A stretch of DNA of 64,000 nucleotides from Ichthyophis bannanicus (GCA_033557465.1 CM066031.1:171461043-171525042); one strand, 5' to 3'. Shown: positions 1-12,685, counted from the stretch's first letter. The notes: generated from the letters alone by a model not told the origin. Numbers and translations are program-made.

Positions 1-870
1 GAAGAATGGTTTAGAATTTGGCAGCTGAGATTTAATGTTAAAAAAATGCAAGGTCATGCATTTGGGCTGCAGCAATCCAAGGGAGTAATATAGTCTAAGG
101 AGTAAAGTACTTCTCTGTCCACAAAAGAAGAGTGGGACCTAGGCATAATTGTGTCTAGTAACTAAACAGATAGAAAAGGCGACTGCAAAAGCTAGAAGGA
201 TGCTTGGGTGCATACGGAGAGGAATGACTAGCAGAAAAAAGGAGGTGATAGTGCCTCTGTATAAGTCTTTGATGCAACCTCATTTGGAGTATTGTGTGCA
301 ATTCTGGAGACCGCACCTTCAAAAGGATATAAACAGGTTGGAGTCGGTACAGAGGGTGGCTACTAAAATAGTTAGTGGTTTTCATTATAAAGCATATGAG
401 GACAGACTTAAGGATCTTAATATGTACACCTTAGAGGAAAGGTGGGATAGAGGTGATATGATTGAGACGTTTATGTTTATTTAAATTTGATATACCGCCC
501 TTTGTTACATCAGGGCGGTTTACATGTAAATACCTCAGTGGCATAAATGCATAGGAGGAGAGCCTCTTTCGATTGAAAGCAAGCTCTGCTATGAGGAGAC
601 ATAGGATGAGAGTGAAAGGGGATAGATTCAGGAGTAATATGCGTAAATATTTTTTTGTGGAAAGAGTGTTAGATCCGTGGAATAGTCTCCCAGTGGAGAT
701 GGTAGAGATGAGGACAGTATCTGAATTCAAAGAAGCATGGGACAAACATAGAGGATCTCTAAAGGAAAAAAGGGGACTGTTGTAGTGGTTGATATGGAAG
801 GGCAAACTAGATAGGCATGGGATCTTTTTCTGCTGTCGTGTTTTTATGTAATCTGACATGCAATATAAAA
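1..870 (+). mobile_element. CR1-like LINE, 3' ORF2 fragment (truncated by window edge)
   Basis: Decayed C-terminal part of a LINE reverse-transcriptase ORF on the plus strand. The readable pieces are the thumb-region block KKEVIVPLYKSLMQPHLEYC (near 236-295), the following [20 protein letters not shown] block, and the C-terminal block RVLDPWNSLPVEMVEM (about 665-712). These are typical of the CR1/L2 group. Stops and frame changes interrupt the frame, so it is dead. A short L2-type tail sits at about 484-545. The same family reappears on the minus strand at 7490-8373, where the corresponding blocks are nearly the same. Exact clade (CR1 or a near relative) is inferred. Confidence 0.75.
476..545 (-). 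repeat. Short L2-type 3' tail inside the CR1-like fragment
   Basis: A 60-70 bp block reading ATACCGCC ... GGGCGGTTTACA on the plus strand. Related blocks occur at 3330-3385, 3560-3650, 13141-13200 and 60856-60925. Where coding sequence is attached (13.2-13.5 kb and 4.0-6 kb) the block is the 3' end of a minus-strand L2-type LINE. Here only the tail is left, inserted into the CR1-like fragment. Confidence 0.55.
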
Positions 871-1265
871 CCAAACCTAACAACCACCAGGCCAGACAAT
901 GCACAATTACCAAAGCCTCCTATTACAGAATAAACACGCCCTTGATGGCAGTGATACCCACAGCATCTCCCACATTTGCAATGCTGTCCATTTCCTAGGG
1001 GCCTTTCACCCTGCCTGTAATCTTTCCATCAACATGAGCTTATACAATAAATTCTTCCACTATGTTTGTTTGAGTAAATCCTCACTTCTCCAGTGTATCA
1101 GAAGACACTTCTGCGCAAATTAAAAAAAAAAAGCCTTCCAAAGAAACAATTTTCCCCCTTTTGTTAGAGCCTCCAAGATACAAAATTGTCAAACAAAAGC
1201 AGTGCTGCTTTAACGGGTACTGCCATCCTTAAAACCCTTTCCAAATACTATACTCCACCCCCAGA
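871..1265. other. No recognisable feature
   Basis: AT-rich sequence between two LINE fragments. I see no coding signal, tandem repeat or terminal repeat here. Confidence 0.5.
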
Positions 1266-1905
1266 AACCCTGAATAGATGCTCCAAAGCTGCTTCATCCA
1301 TCTTCCACTTTAAACACCTGTCTTTGTGGCGGAGAGATGAAGATATGCAATAAAATGTAGACTGTTTTTCCTGAAGTAGAACATTCTGTCAATGAGGGGA
1401 TTTTTCCCAGAGCCTTCACCAGTTGATCCGCGTTCAAGTGCACCCGCCTCCACATTCCACTTATTAACCATCCCTGACAGGTCCAAATATGCCCCCTCAC
1501 CCCTACACATTTGGTAAAATAAAGCAGCACTACATGCTTGGATCCTCTCTAACAACAAACTCCCAATTCCTCCCGCACACTCTCTACTAAATTTGTCCGT
1601 TGATGCAATTGAACTAAATATCTGGCCTGCAAGTAGACAAAAAGCTCTCTGTTAGAGAATTTGAAGGTCTGTATCGAGGACCGAAATTGCACCACTCGCC
1701 CCCTCATTGTCCACAAAATCTGCCAAGGTATACATAGTCCCTGCTCCACCCATCCCCCTAAACACCTTATTTGTAAGGCCAACCGGAAAATCCCCAATCT
1801 CCTACAACAATCAGTAGTGGAGTATCTTGTGGTTACAACCCTTAAGCCTTGCCAGCCACCCCCAAGTCTGCTTAAGGGGCCACACAACACCACTTTTTCA
1901 TAAGT
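1266..1905 (-). mobile_element. L1/Tx1-like LINE, ORF2 C-terminal fragment (decayed)
   Basis: Minus-strand frames spanning about 1549-1893 and 1310-1558 read as the post-RT C-terminal region of an L1/Tx1-like ORF2. A block around LCGPLSRLGGGWQGLRVV resembles the 'GGLGLPNL' region after the reverse transcriptase. A later block contains FYFRKNSLHFIAYLHLSATK, which resembles the L1-type 'ENSYKLLYRWYLTP' region. A frame change lies between the two blocks. The match is by eye and weak. An unrelated long shadow frame is the alternative. Confidence 0.45.
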
Positions 1906-3545
1906 CTAGGGATTAAACTTCCCTCTTTTGCATGTAAAACGAAAGCTGATCTATAAGGTTTGGCAAATCCCTTCTCCCAAAGAACAGGAGTAGGCTGAGT
2001 CAGCCTTCAGTCAGTCCTGCACATGTCGCAGATTACACGTGACATATTGCTTCAGATTTGGAACCACCAAACTTCCCTGACCTTTACTACACATTGGGAG
2101 TGACAGTCGTGGCCTTGCTTTTCTCCCTTGCTGTAAGAACCTATTCAGGGCCCTGCACCACATCTCTGCGTAATATAAAAAGGAGAAGATCCTGCCAGGC
2201 CAGACAGTGGCTATGTGGGCATGATGATTATCTTCTATAAAAAAAAAAATAACACCCCTCCGCTTCCCCCAGCGATACAGGCAAAGCCACCTAATTCTGC
2301 AGGGATGATTTAGTTTCTCACAGTAGCGGCCCCCAACACCAAACTGATGAAGAACCCTGGAGCCGAGAGGGGAGGGCAGTTCCCAAATAACAAATAGACC
2401 CTCCTTCCCCCTTTGGTGGGAGGTCCCCCCCCCCTCCCTCCTAGAAGATGCTCCACGCTAAGATTTAGGGGGATAGCCTCAAAATTTGCATAATATAATT
2501 GCAGCCCAGAAATCTGCCCCAAAATTGCAAACTGTTGCTCCAGTTTTTCATTTAAAGATGTAGTGACAATGCTGGCCAGGAAACGAGTCCTAAGTTGAAT
2601 CCATTTAAAATTCCGCATCCATAGAAGAATATATTTTTCCTCTTTTTGGATGTGTATTTTGGAATTTTTGACTGACGTTTACAAACCCAAGCTTAAGACG
2701 CGTTATATTTTTGGTAGAGAAGGTTTTTCCTGCCCAGAGGTCTTAAAATCCAATGGGCTTATTTACTAATTTACTTATTTACTATGTTTTCGCATGTTTA
2801 TTGCAAACTTTCACACATTATTTTCCGACCTCTTAAATCAGATGCAGCGTAGGCATGCTAATGAGCTGCATCATATATATAAATGCGTGCAGACAAGCTA
2901 ATTGGCATGCCAGTTGTGCAACGTTTTCCATGCTATACCATTCTGAGAAATTTACCTGCACCTTGAGAATTGTAGCTGGAGCACTGTTGGCACAAGAGGT
3001 GGGGGCCTACCGTTGTAGGATGCTGGTTTAGTTTTTTTCTGTTTGTATACTGCCCTTTGAAATTATTTCTTGTATGCTTGTAAATTATTTTAAATGGCTC
3101 GGATAAGTTACATTTATGGGTGTTAAATAAAGAAACGGTAAACCTAATATTTTGGAGTATCAGTTGAGAGAAAGGAAGGGATTTTGGGATTTAGCTCCTG
3201 CCTTTTTTCAGTAGTAGTACAGTAGGTATTTTCATATCAGTAAATCCTATGGGAATTTTCTCATGATGAAAGAGCACAAAAATGCATTTTTTGCCACACA
3301 TTAATATATTTTAGTTATTTTTATGTATTTAATTGTTTTTATATATCGCCCCTTCCATCGATCAGGGATGGTTTACATTGAGCAAAACACACAACTCAGT
3401 TACAGAGAACGTGTAAAACTATAAAACAATGACTTATTTACATGTCAGCTAGATACCTAAACAGAGGTGTCTAAACTATATAAGCCCCTAACTTTTTACT
3501 TAAGGCAATGGAGGGCAATGGGATGTGCCACGGTGGAAAAAGCAA
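1906..3545. other. Unclassified AT-rich sequence
   Basis: No supported gene. It contains a poly-C run near 2427-2443, a short A-rich stretch near 2240, and at 3330-3385 another copy of the L2-type tail motif (TATATCGCC ... GGTTTACATT). A minus-strand open frame at 2310-2618 has no recognisable domain. Confidence 0.4.
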
Positions 3546-3773
3546 GATATGAACCCTGGCCTCCTGTTTTTTATTTTTTTTATTTATTTAACAATTTTTC
3601 TTTACCACTTTTCTTAAATTCAAAGCGGTTTACATTCAACAATAAACAAGGAAACTTTACATAGAACAAGGATATTGAACTTGGATGAAACGGGGTATAG
3701 TCTACAAAGAGGTATAGATCAGTTCATAATTTATTGTAATGAGTATGTTCTGCCTGATGTTTCAGTCTCTGGA

Positions 3774-4050
3774 CCATTGTTGTTGTTAAGTGCCGTCGAG
3801 TCGGAGTCGACTCATGGCAACCCTCTGGATAGTTGTCCTAAATTGTGTTCGGTCTTCAGTCAGGCGGCATATTGTTGACAGACTGGTACCCATGGCTGCT
3901 GTTATTGTATCGATCCATCTCATTGATGGCCTTCCTCTTTTGCGTTGACCTTCTATCTTGCCAAGCATGATGTCTTTCTCTAATGATCTCTCTCTTCGCA
4001 TGATGTGTCCAAAGTATGAAAGTCAAAGTCTTGTCATCTGAGCGTAGTAT
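3774..4050 (-). mobile_element. RTE (BovB-like) LINE 3' end fragment
   Basis: The minus-strand frame 3786-4001 contains EKDIMLGKIEGQRKRGRPSM followed by RWIDTIT and VAMSRLRLDGT. This is the characteristic C-terminus of RTE-clade ORF2 ('GKIEGKRRRGRPRMRWLD ... VAKSRTRLSD'). The 3' end runs into a TTG-rich repeat (ATTGTTGTTGTTA on the plus strand), matching the short microsatellite tail of RTE elements. It lies inside the L2 element, so it inserted later. Confidence 0.8.
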
Positions 4051-4888
4051 TCCAAAAACAGGTGAGTTTTTAATGCTTTCAAAAAGTCCCATAAATCATT
4101 GATTGTTCTTATGCTTTCTGGGAGTGCGTTCCAGAGTGATGGAGCATATACTGAGAAGGCTATGCTGCAAGTTGTTTGTTTTGCTTTGGTTTTGTTTATT
4201 GGTATTATGAATTGGTTTTTATTGCTTTTCCCTTTTCTTCTGTTTTCAGAGTCTTTACTTATGAGAGCTTGTAGTATAGGTGGTGATAAATGGTGGAAGA
4301 TTTTAAAGATAGTGAGTATAACTTTGTATTTAGTCCTGATAATTATGGGGAGCCAATGGAGTTGTTTTAGTGTTGGAGCTATGTGATTGGTTCTTGATTT
4401 CTCAGATATAATATCAGCCGTTATATTTTGTAGTACTTGTAAAGGGTAGGATAGGTAGACCCTGATAGATATTACAGTAGTCTAAGATGGGCAAAATCAA
4501 TGCTTGACAGACTGCGTGGAAGTCATTAGAGTTTAGAAGAGATTTGAGCTTTTGTATTCTTAATTTGTGGTAAGCAGCTTTTATAACCTTGGTTATATGA
4601 GTTTGGAAGTTTAATTTCTGGTGAAGGTATATCCCAAGGTATTTAATTTCTGTTTTCACTTCAATGAAGTTATGTGATATTTGTAGATATTTTGGTGGGA
4701 CATAGTAAGAATTCTTTGTTATAAAGATTGCCTCGGTTTATTTGTAGTTTATCAGCAGATTTTGTTCCATTAGCCAGGTTGTCATTTGTTTTATACATGC
4801 TATTATATTTGAGTAGTCAGGTTGGTCGATGTTGAATGATGTGTGAATTATGATATCATCTGCATAGATATTGTAGTTTACTTTGTAT

Positions 4889-5455
4889 TTAGTTATTATG
4901 CTGCAGAGAGGCTGCAAATATACGTATATTAAACAGCAGAGCAGAAAGTGCTGAACCCTGAGGAACTCCCTGTAACTGGTCTATTAAGGCTGATCGGCGT
5001 GTTCCAGATTTTACCTGTATTTTTCTACAGGTAAGGTATGATGTAAACCGTTTTAGTGTTTGTCTTATTCCAAATTCATTCAGACGAGTAATAAGTATGT
5101 CGTGGTTTATTGAGTCAAATGCAGCCTTTATATCTAGGAATATCAGTATGCAGCATTGTTTAGCATCATCTAGTCTGAGAATTAGGCTATTCAAGAGTGA
5201 GGTAATGAGCGTTTCAACGCTGTGTTTGGGATTGAACCCACGTTGGTGAGGATCAAGAGGAGCATGCATGTCAAGGTGGTCTTGTAATTGCAGTTGGACT
5301 ACTTTCTCAATTACCTTCGCTGTAAATGGTAGACCTGAGATGGGTCTGTGTGAACTGGGGTCATCAGAATCAAGGGTATTGCTCGTTATAATTGGTCTCA
5401 CTATTGATTGTGTGACTATAGAGGGCATAATTCCTTGTGAGAGTGAAAGTTGCAC
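4889..5455 (-). pseudogene. L2 reverse transcriptase domain fragment
   Basis: The 188-codon frame contains the ordered RT motifs of the L2 clade: RPISGLPFTAKVIEKVVQLQ, then GFNPKHSVETLITSLLN, then FLDIKAAFDSINHDIL (first catalytic Asp block), then QLQGVPQGSALSALLFNIRI. The Y-x-D-D block lies beyond the open frame and is not intact. As part of the L2 element it would have copied its own RNA by target-primed reverse transcription. It is dead: the frame opens in the middle of the domain and no complete ORF2 exists. Confidence 0.8.
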
Positions 5456-6100
5456 TATTTTAAGTAAGATGGGGCTAGTTGTTCAGCTGTCATTTTGATC
5501 CAATATACTGGACAAGGATCAAGAAAGGAGGCTGTGATGTTGAGATTAGTTACGATTTGTTTTAATTCTTTTATGGGTGGTGTGTGAAATGTGGTCCACA
5601 AACAGGCTTGCTCAGTTATTGATTGGTTTTCTGTTTTTAATAGTTTTATTTGGTTTTGATTAGGATTGAGCTTTGATTAAAGGAAGTTTGCCATGATTTG
5701 AGGTTCAATTAGATTGTGCTCTTCAGATTTGATTTTTGTCAAGCTTCTTATTATATTGAATAGCTCTCGCGGTTTATTTTTAATGACCCCATGATTAGAT
5801 TTGTGTGATATTCCCTCTTACAAGCATTTATTAGAGACTGGTAGTCCTGCATCCTGTTAGTATAGTTGATTTTATCTTGCACATCTTTCGTTTTTCTCCA
5901 TTTTCATTCTGCTTTTCACAGGGCTTATTTCAAGGTGTTAATCTCACTGGAATACCATGGGGCAATGCTCTTTCTGATGGCATGTGCTTTTTTTTAGGAG
6001 GGGCAATGGCTGCCTTGTGAATTGCTGAGTTCCAGCTGAATATTATTTCTTCAGGGTTTGCTGAGTCAGTTTATTTGTGGTAAGATCTAGGCTGTACCAC

Positions 6101-7485
6101 CTTCCTAAAAAGGCCATTGGCTCCTTTCCCTTCGATGTGTTTTCTGTTGTCCATATGTCCACTTGTTTTTAGCCAGGCCATTTTTATTCATTACCAGTTT
6201 TAAACAGGAAGGCATACCAATTTAATATGTAGTCGCTGCATCGTTGTAGGACATTTTTGCAGTACATTTTGAAGAGTTGAGGAAATATATGTAATCTGTA
6301 CCTTAACAAGCTAAATTATTTGCCAGAATTAGTCAGTCTTTGGCTGGCCCTTAGGAACAGATGAATCAGTGGACCAGTCCCCTCTAGTGATCTTATCACT
6401 GTATTGCCCTTATGTTGATGTTTACATTAAGGGGTAATTCCGTAGAGCTTTTCTTATGGGTAAATCCTGTTTTACCCATGGAAGAGGGCTTTTAGAAATT
6501 TACCTCATGGTATAAACATGTAAAAGATTGTTGGTGACAAGAAAGTTCGTATTTTGTATGCAACCCACATGCAGGCATACAGCATTTGGGGTATAGTTTG
6601 GGTAGAGCGCAGATAAAGTTGTGAAGTATTTGCATGGAGGGGAATTCTAGAAGATCCATCCAACTGCAATCTGGGAAGTCTAAGCTAGAATGTCTGAAAA
6701 AAAATACAGGTATGTCCAGGTGCACATATGATTTCACAAACCTGAATGTGCCCAATATGGACGTCTGCGGGGGGAGTCTACCTAGACGTCCAAAGAATGA
6801 TATTACAAAATCTGGATGTCTAGAATAGCCTAAAAGTTAAGAGTAGTTGGCTATGAAGGTAAGTTGGCAGCCAAGGTTGAAATTCCGCTGCTGCTGACAT
6901 TGACATTGTGCCGAGTACTAAGGATGCGTGTGTGCGTTCTTCTCTACACCCTCTGGATGCCTCTCAGCTAAAACCAATGCTTGTTTGTTGCTGGTCCTGC
7001 CTCAGAGCAGGTCTAAAGTTAGAGATGACGCCAGACGTCCATGAAATTTCTATGATAAGGCAGGGAATCCTGGTTCCTGGGAACACCCTAACCACAACCT
7101 GGCCATTCCTCCTCCACACCCCCATTCAGATTTTTTTGTCCTTGCGGAACGGGCATCCCCAGAGCCGGCTTCTAAAATGGCTCTGGAGACGTCTCTGCTT
7201 TGGATGTCTCTGTGCCTGTTTTCAGACATCCAAAGCACAAATAAGGCTCCTAAAATGACCCCTATAGTTTATAAAATATGCATGTATGCATGCATTTTGT
7301 CCATGTCCATTTAGACTTGCTCCCAAACAGGTGCAAATGTACACAGGTGCATGTTAGCTGTGCTTTCTGCAAGCTTTTCAAGGCTCTTCTATAAAGACAC
7401 ATAGGCACCTATATGTCTTTATAAAGTAGCCCCAAAATAGGCGCGCGCTTGTACTTCCTGCATAGGTGACCTTTTTATAAAAATA
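6101..7485. other. Unclassified, possibly containing a GGGGTAATT-type TIR element
   Basis: No coding region is supported. A start-like terminus GGGGTAATTCCGTA at 6431 and an end-like terminus CCTAAAATGACCCCT at about 7248-7262 resemble the inverted termini of the TIR family seen at 42690, 48068 and 50786. The internal motif of that family, 'AGGCACCTATATGTCTTTATAAA', also occurs at about 7394-7416. This copy is very diverged and its extent is uncertain. Confidence 0.3.
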
Positions 7486-7489
7486 CCTT

Positions 7490-8373
7490 AGAAACATGGC
7501 CTATCTAGTCTGCCCTTCCATATCAACTGCAATTGTCCCTTTTTTGCCTTTAGAGATCCTCTGTGTGTGTCCCATGCTTTTTTGAATTCAGATACTGTCC
7601 TCATCTCTACCACCTCCACTGGGAGACTATTCCATGCATCTACCACTCTTTCCGTAAAGAAATATTTCCACATATTACCCCTGAGTCTATCCCTTTCACC
7701 CTCATCCGATGTCCCCCTTGTAGCAGAGCTTGCCTTCTGTTGAAAGAGACCCTCCTGTGCATTTATGCCACAGCGGTATTTAAATGCCTATATCATATCG
7801 CCCCATCCTGCCTTTCCTCTAAAGTATACATATTAAGATCTTTAAGTCTGTCCTCATACGCTACAAAACAAAGACCACTAACCATTTAGTAGCCACCCTC
7901 TGCACAGACTTTAACCTGCTTATAGCCTTTTGAAGGTGCGGTCTCCAGAATTGCAAACAGTACTCCAAATGAGGTCACACCAGAGACTTATACAGAGGCA
8001 TTATCACCTCCTTTTTTGTGCTGGCCAGTCCACTCCCTATACACTCAAGCATCCTTCTGGCTTTCGCAATTGCCTTTTCTACCTGTTTAGCTACCTTAAG
8101 ATCATCAGACACAATTACGCCCAGGTCCTGCTCTTCTTTTGTGGACAGAAGTACCTCACCTCCTATACTGTACTGCCCCTTTGGATTTTTGCAGCCCAAA
8201 TGCATGACTCTGCTTTTTTTAGTATTACATTTCAGCTGCCAAATTCTAGACTATTCTTCAAGCTTAGCTAGATCCCTCCTCATGTTATCTACTCCTTCCT
8301 GGGTGTCTACTCTATTACAGATTTTGGTATCATCCGCAAACAGGCAAACCTTACCTGACAGCCCTTCCGGATT
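7490..8373 (-). mobile_element. CR1-like LINE, 3' ORF2 fragment, minus strand
   Basis: This is a second copy of the family at 1-870, on the minus strand. The frame 7975-8205 contains MHLGCKNPKGQYSIGGEVLL, LSTKEEQDLGVIVSDDLK and KKEVIMPLYKSL. The frame 7488-7673 contains RVVDAWNSLPVEVVEM. In order these are the post-RT 'CKVMHLG', 'KDLGVIV', 'PLYKSLV' and C-terminal 'WNSLP' blocks of CR1-like ORF2. The fragment is cut sharply by the left end of DIRS-A at about 8374; the upstream (5') part of ORF2 is not found on the far side. Confidence 0.75.
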
Positions 8374-8463
8374 GTCCTACTAGACCAGTCCAGATGCGTG
8401 GGTTAAGTCCCACTGCTAGTGGATGATGGAGACAGAGAAACTCCTAGACACTTTCAGTGATGA
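8374..8463 (+). repeat. DIRS-A left inverted terminal repeat
   Basis: CTAGACCAGTCCAGATGCG here pairs with the reverse complement of CTGGACTGGTCTAG at about 12755-12770. The similarity continues through GATGATGGA and AGAGAAAC to about 8463. Divergence is roughly one base in five, consistent with an old insertion. Confidence 0.75.
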
Positions 8464-9147
8464 CATCACTGGTACAGCTAGGGCATCTTTCAGCATTTCT
8501 CTGTCTCCAGCCAATGGTGGTTGCCAGACTGGTGCAACTCTAGATCCTAGGCTAAAAGCTCCTGGGCAGCCATTCTGTGGGCACCTTCCCAGTTGAATTT
8601 GAAGGGCGGACATCTCAAGGACATTTCTGCTGGAGTTTCCCACTTATAGGGGGGTGGACAGTACTCTGCATCACTAGTGGATGGCCGGTTGAGCATCCTG
8701 GTTTAAGAGTGATGATCTCTTGGCTCTGTGTCGCAGCCTTCTTTGTCCCTATTTAATTTTAATTTGATTTAATTTAATTTCTATTTTTTTCTTTAACCCA
8801 GCTTCCTGTTTTGTCCCCCACTGGCCCTTTTTAAAGGCACCAAGTAAAAAAAAAAAGTTTACAAGAAAAACATACAGAAGTGCCACAGCCTGCTCCATTG
8901 TGGTTGGTCTCTGTGAGAGCTCTGGCCGCCTTTCCTTGCAGCTCGAGGAACTTTTAAGGTGCCAATTAGGGTTCTTTCAGGGATAAGTTCTCCAGTGGGA
9001 GTCGCTCCTCTGCGCCTGCCGGTACAGGGAGTTACAGCACTGAGCATCAGGGTTGAAAGCTTTGTGATTTGATGGGCTGAAGGAGAGAATTGCATCTGCG
9101 CTTTCCAGCACTTAACCTGGCAACTGGTAAGCTCTTGGCACCATGGT

Positions 9148-10570
9148 TTGTGCCATCCTTCTGCGTATCTATGCCTCATAGCTCTTAGGCTGTATGTTGG
9201 GGCAGAAGTATCACTACTTTGCCTGTGGCAAATGTTGCGCCATTGGCAACAAAGAAATGTGCAGCGATTGTGCTTTGGATCCAGGCAACCCATCAGGGGA
9301 GCCTTCTGTGGCCTTGATGTGTCTCCCTCTGTCAGCCCATGCTTTAACTCAGAAGCCTGTAGGGGGCTCAAAGGTGGGAATGGCTGCCATTTTGCTGTCC
9401 TGCGATTCCCCCAGCTTCTAGATGCCACCCTCTTATACTCGTGCCTCCTGTCTGAAGCAGTGATGGGTGGGGGAGAGGACTTCTGTTTTGGTGGGGGTCT
9501 CTGGCAAATCTTCTGTGCCAGTGTCCAAGGAATTTTTCAGCATTTTGTACCAGGTGAGTTGCTGGTAGCAGATGACCCCTGCTACTATACAAAGTACCTT
9601 CAAGGAACCTTTGGGGGCGGCAAGTCTGCTGTTGGAAAACCCTCTATCCACGGAGGACTTCTCTGGGGAAGAAGATCCATCCCTGCTGCAACGCTATTGC
9701 TTAGGGGAGGCATATGCTCCTTGGAATTTCTCGTGTGGCCCCCAAAGCATAAACTTCACTCCCCGCCGAGTGACTGGGAGGAGGATTCTGATCACAAAGA
9801 TTCTGTGAGCAGTTCCAGCCTGGAAGTTGTTGTCCCCAGAGAAGGAAATGGAGGACTCCTGGTTGTGCATTTGTTTAAGCAGGATGAGCTGTCAGCTTTG
9901 ATTGCACAAATTGCCTCTTTGCTTCAGCTTGAAGTAACCGTAGAGGGGATGGACAAATCAGAAGGAGAGATCATCCTGGAGGGCCTCCAAAAGCCCTCCA
10001 GAATATTTCTGTTTCCTTCAGTCTTGAGGTGGATGGTCCTGGTGGAGTGGGATTTTCTTGATGCTCCCCTAAAAGGGGGGGGGGGGGGATGGTCAAGGTT
10101 ATGAGTAAGCTCCATTCCCTTCCACAAATGAAAATGGATAGTTGGCTGCGATTTGCAAAGGTAAACACACTGGTGGCAGTGGTCACTAAGTGCACTACTA
10201 TCCTAATCGAAGGTGGTTCAGCCGTCAGGGATCAACAGGACCACAAGGTGGAGGCTCTGTTGAATAAAATGTTCTCAGCTCCCTTGCTTAGTCTTTAGGC
10301 GGCTGATTATGGTGGCAGCCAGAGAATTTGTCCTCTGACCCATCTGGAGTTGATTGTGACATTTTTGGCTGGCACTTTGTATGACCTGACCCATCTTTGT
10401 GCAAAGGACATTACAGTGGCTGGATGCTGACTTCAGCATTGGACTGCAGATGCAGCATCTAAGACTCAGTCAGCCAAACTTTCCTTCAATGGGAAGCTTT
10501 TATTTGGGGAGGACCTAGAAAAATTGGTAAAGGACTTGGGCAAGACTAAGCTGTAACAGCTTCCAGAGGA
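9148..10570 (+). pseudogene. DIRS-A gag-like ORF1 remnant
   Basis: Broken ORF1. The open stretch 9148-10104 contains a Cys-rich patch in an adjacent frame (about 9220-9290, CGKCCAIG ... CSDC) and the block LFKQDELSALIAQIASLLQL. The latter aligns with FRKEELGALISQTLSTLNI of the DIRS-B gag. Further on, in shifted frames, LYDLTHLCAKD and GKLLFGEDLEKLVKDLG (about 10375-10545) match FYDLIRISAKS and GALLFGAALDKIVKDLG of DIRS-B. The protein would coat element RNA, as in other retroelement gags (inferred). It has several frameshifts, including one at a run of more than ten G near 10080. Confidence 0.65.
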
Positions 10571-10789
10571 TAAGCCATAGAATTCCTTTAAGCACTTGTC
10601 ATCCTCTCGCGCTTTGCGTTCTTGCTTTAGGGAATCTCATTATCGGCCAGGCAGGCAGTCAGCTCCGTTTGCCAAACCTCAGGGGGAAATCTCAGCTCTT
10701 TTTTGGGGGCTTGTCCTGCCCAGTGATAGGCAGGGGGCCCATTCCGGGCTGCCTGCAGTGAACAGCCTGCTCCACCTGTTTTACCAGAA

Positions 10790-12375
10790 GTGGGCCTGGT
10801 TAGGGTCAGACCATTGACCATTGATCTTGACATCATTCAGCATGGCTATGTTCTTGAGTGTGTGGAGCCTATGGCAGACGTTTTTGTGGTCTCTCCATGT
10901 GGGTTTGCTGCCAAGAAGACTGCACCTCCAGGCCATTATACCGATGTCTTCCTCTCAATCTTTGTCATTCCTAAAAGTATGATTCCTTCAGGCCTGTTCT
11001 GGATCTGAAGGGGGTCAGTGCCTCTCTTCAGGTGGCTTGCCTTCACACAGAAACTCTAAGATCTTTCATCCAGGTGGTTTGTAAGGGTGAATTCCTCACT
11101 TCGCTGGACCTAGCAGAGGCCTACTTTCACATCCCCATTCAGGAAGATCAGTAGTGCTTCCTACAGTTTATGGTTTTGGGCGAACACTTTCACTTCTAAG
11201 CCCTGCCCTTTGGACTCCTGATGGAACCCAGAACCTTCTCCAAAGTTATGGAAGTCATTGTGACAATTCTGACGAGAAGGCATCTGCATCCACCCGTATC
11301 TAGACAATTGGCTCATTCAGGCTAAGTTTCCCGCTGTGGCTGTCCAGGTCATGACTCTGGTAGTACAGTTTCTGGAGTGCTTGGGCTGAGTAGTGGATCA
11401 TGGCAAGAATCATCTCGTGCCCATGCACAAGCCGATAGTGAAGTATCTTGGGGCACTGTTTCTGATGGCCAAGAGGCAGACCAAGTTTTTTTTCTCAGCT
11501 AGCGATGTTTCAGCAATAGCAATCTCCCAGGGCTTGGGACTCTACCCAACTCCTGGACACAGTGGCAGCAATGATAGAACTGTTGCCCTGGGCTCAAGCT
11601 AATATGAGGCTGTTCAGAGACTGCTTCTGTCATGCTGGACTCCTCTGACACAAGACTACAACATCTGTCTTCCTCTCCAGCGTCGATGAAATAGAGCCTT
11701 CTCTTTTGGGCATGTTCCTCTAGTTTGTTGAAGAGCATGCCCCTTGAGAGTCTGCAGGGGCTGATCATGACATCCATTGCCAGCCTGTGAGGCTGGAATG
11801 CTCACTACTTAGGTTGGATGGTCAGGGTCATTGGTCCATGCATGAGACTGCCTGGCCGATCATTTGCGTCAAGGACTGGGCCATTTGGTTAGTCCTTCTA
11901 CAGTTTCATTATCTGGCTCAGGGCCGGGGGGGGGGGGGGGATAGTTGCACAAGTATAATTTTTTTTCAGACAGTGCCACACTAGTGGCATATGTCAGTAG
12001 GCAGGAAGGGACCAAGAGTACGGGGGTAGCACTTATGATGTTCCTGTTACTCCCCTGGGCAGAGTGCTACTTGCTGGCACTCTTGGTGTAGTACATTGTG
12101 GGATTTGAAAACATTGAGATTTTCTCAGCTGGCGCAAATTTGATCCTGGAGAATGGGAGCTTGTAGCATCAGCCTGCCGACATATACTGGATCAGTGGAG
12201 GTGTCCATACTTCGATCTGATGGAGACCAGGGACAGCGCCATGGTGGAAATATTTTTTTCAGCCATCTGAAGGAGGCCAGCTCTTAAACCTCTTCTGTAT
12301 GTTTTTCTACTGTGGCCTCTGATTGGACGTATGATTCACAGGATAGAGGACCATCCGGGCGGTATCCCCTTCCCA
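10790..12375 (+). pseudogene. DIRS-A pol remnant (reverse transcriptase, RNase H)
   Basis: Reverse transcriptase and RNase H pieces in all three plus frames. The RT start reads IQHGYVLECVEP and VVSPCGFAAKKTA (about 10835-10920), matching IRNGYALEFARP and MVSPCGSAVKAEA of DIRS-B. The catalytic block 'TSLDLAEAYFHIPIQED' is at about 11098-11150. The Y-L-D-D region is at about 11290-11310, reading YLDN. The RNase H tail shows a DPGEW-like block near 12140, and the conserved downstream block LLYVFLLWPLIGR lies at about 12295-12335. Multiple stops make it nonfunctional. Confidence 0.7.
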
Positions 12376-12685
12376 CCCAGTAGCTTCATAGCTTTGGCAT
12401 TTCCCACTCATCTGAACTAATCTAGCAGGACCAGGACCCGCCCTACTGCTGTGTCTGCATGTCTGGTATTTTGCAGAAGTCGTATCAGTGTTCGCAGAAT
12501 CACTGTAAAATGGCCTCTTTGGCCTCGGCTTAGGGTGTCTCACCTTTTGATTTCTTATGGAGGTTGTGTTGGGTTCCAGGGTTTCCCTCCCCCCCCCATA
12601 CTCCTTAATTCTATGTTACTATGTTCTTGGTTTGGCAAATACTGTAGGGTGCCCCTACTTGCAGCAGGGCTAGTACCATTGATGA

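Larger units (their letters stand above)
3546..6100 (-). mobile_element. L2-type LINE, minus strand, split by an RTE fragment
   Basis: Decayed L2 retrotransposon running right to left. The 3' end is at about 3546-3775, with the tail motif GCGGTTTACATTC. An RTE fragment interrupts at about 3774-4050. The 3' coding and UTR region resumes at about 4051-4880, the reverse transcriptase lies at 4889-5455, and older N-terminal remnants reach about 6100. One such remnant, PRELFNIIRSLTK (about 5730-5770), is a segment usual just upstream of the L2 RT. Stop codons and frameshifts are many. Confidence 0.75.

Noticed and set aside
2310..2618. 102-codon minus-strand frame near a poly-C run
   Set aside because: Contains a Gly run from the homopolymer and no recognisable motif.
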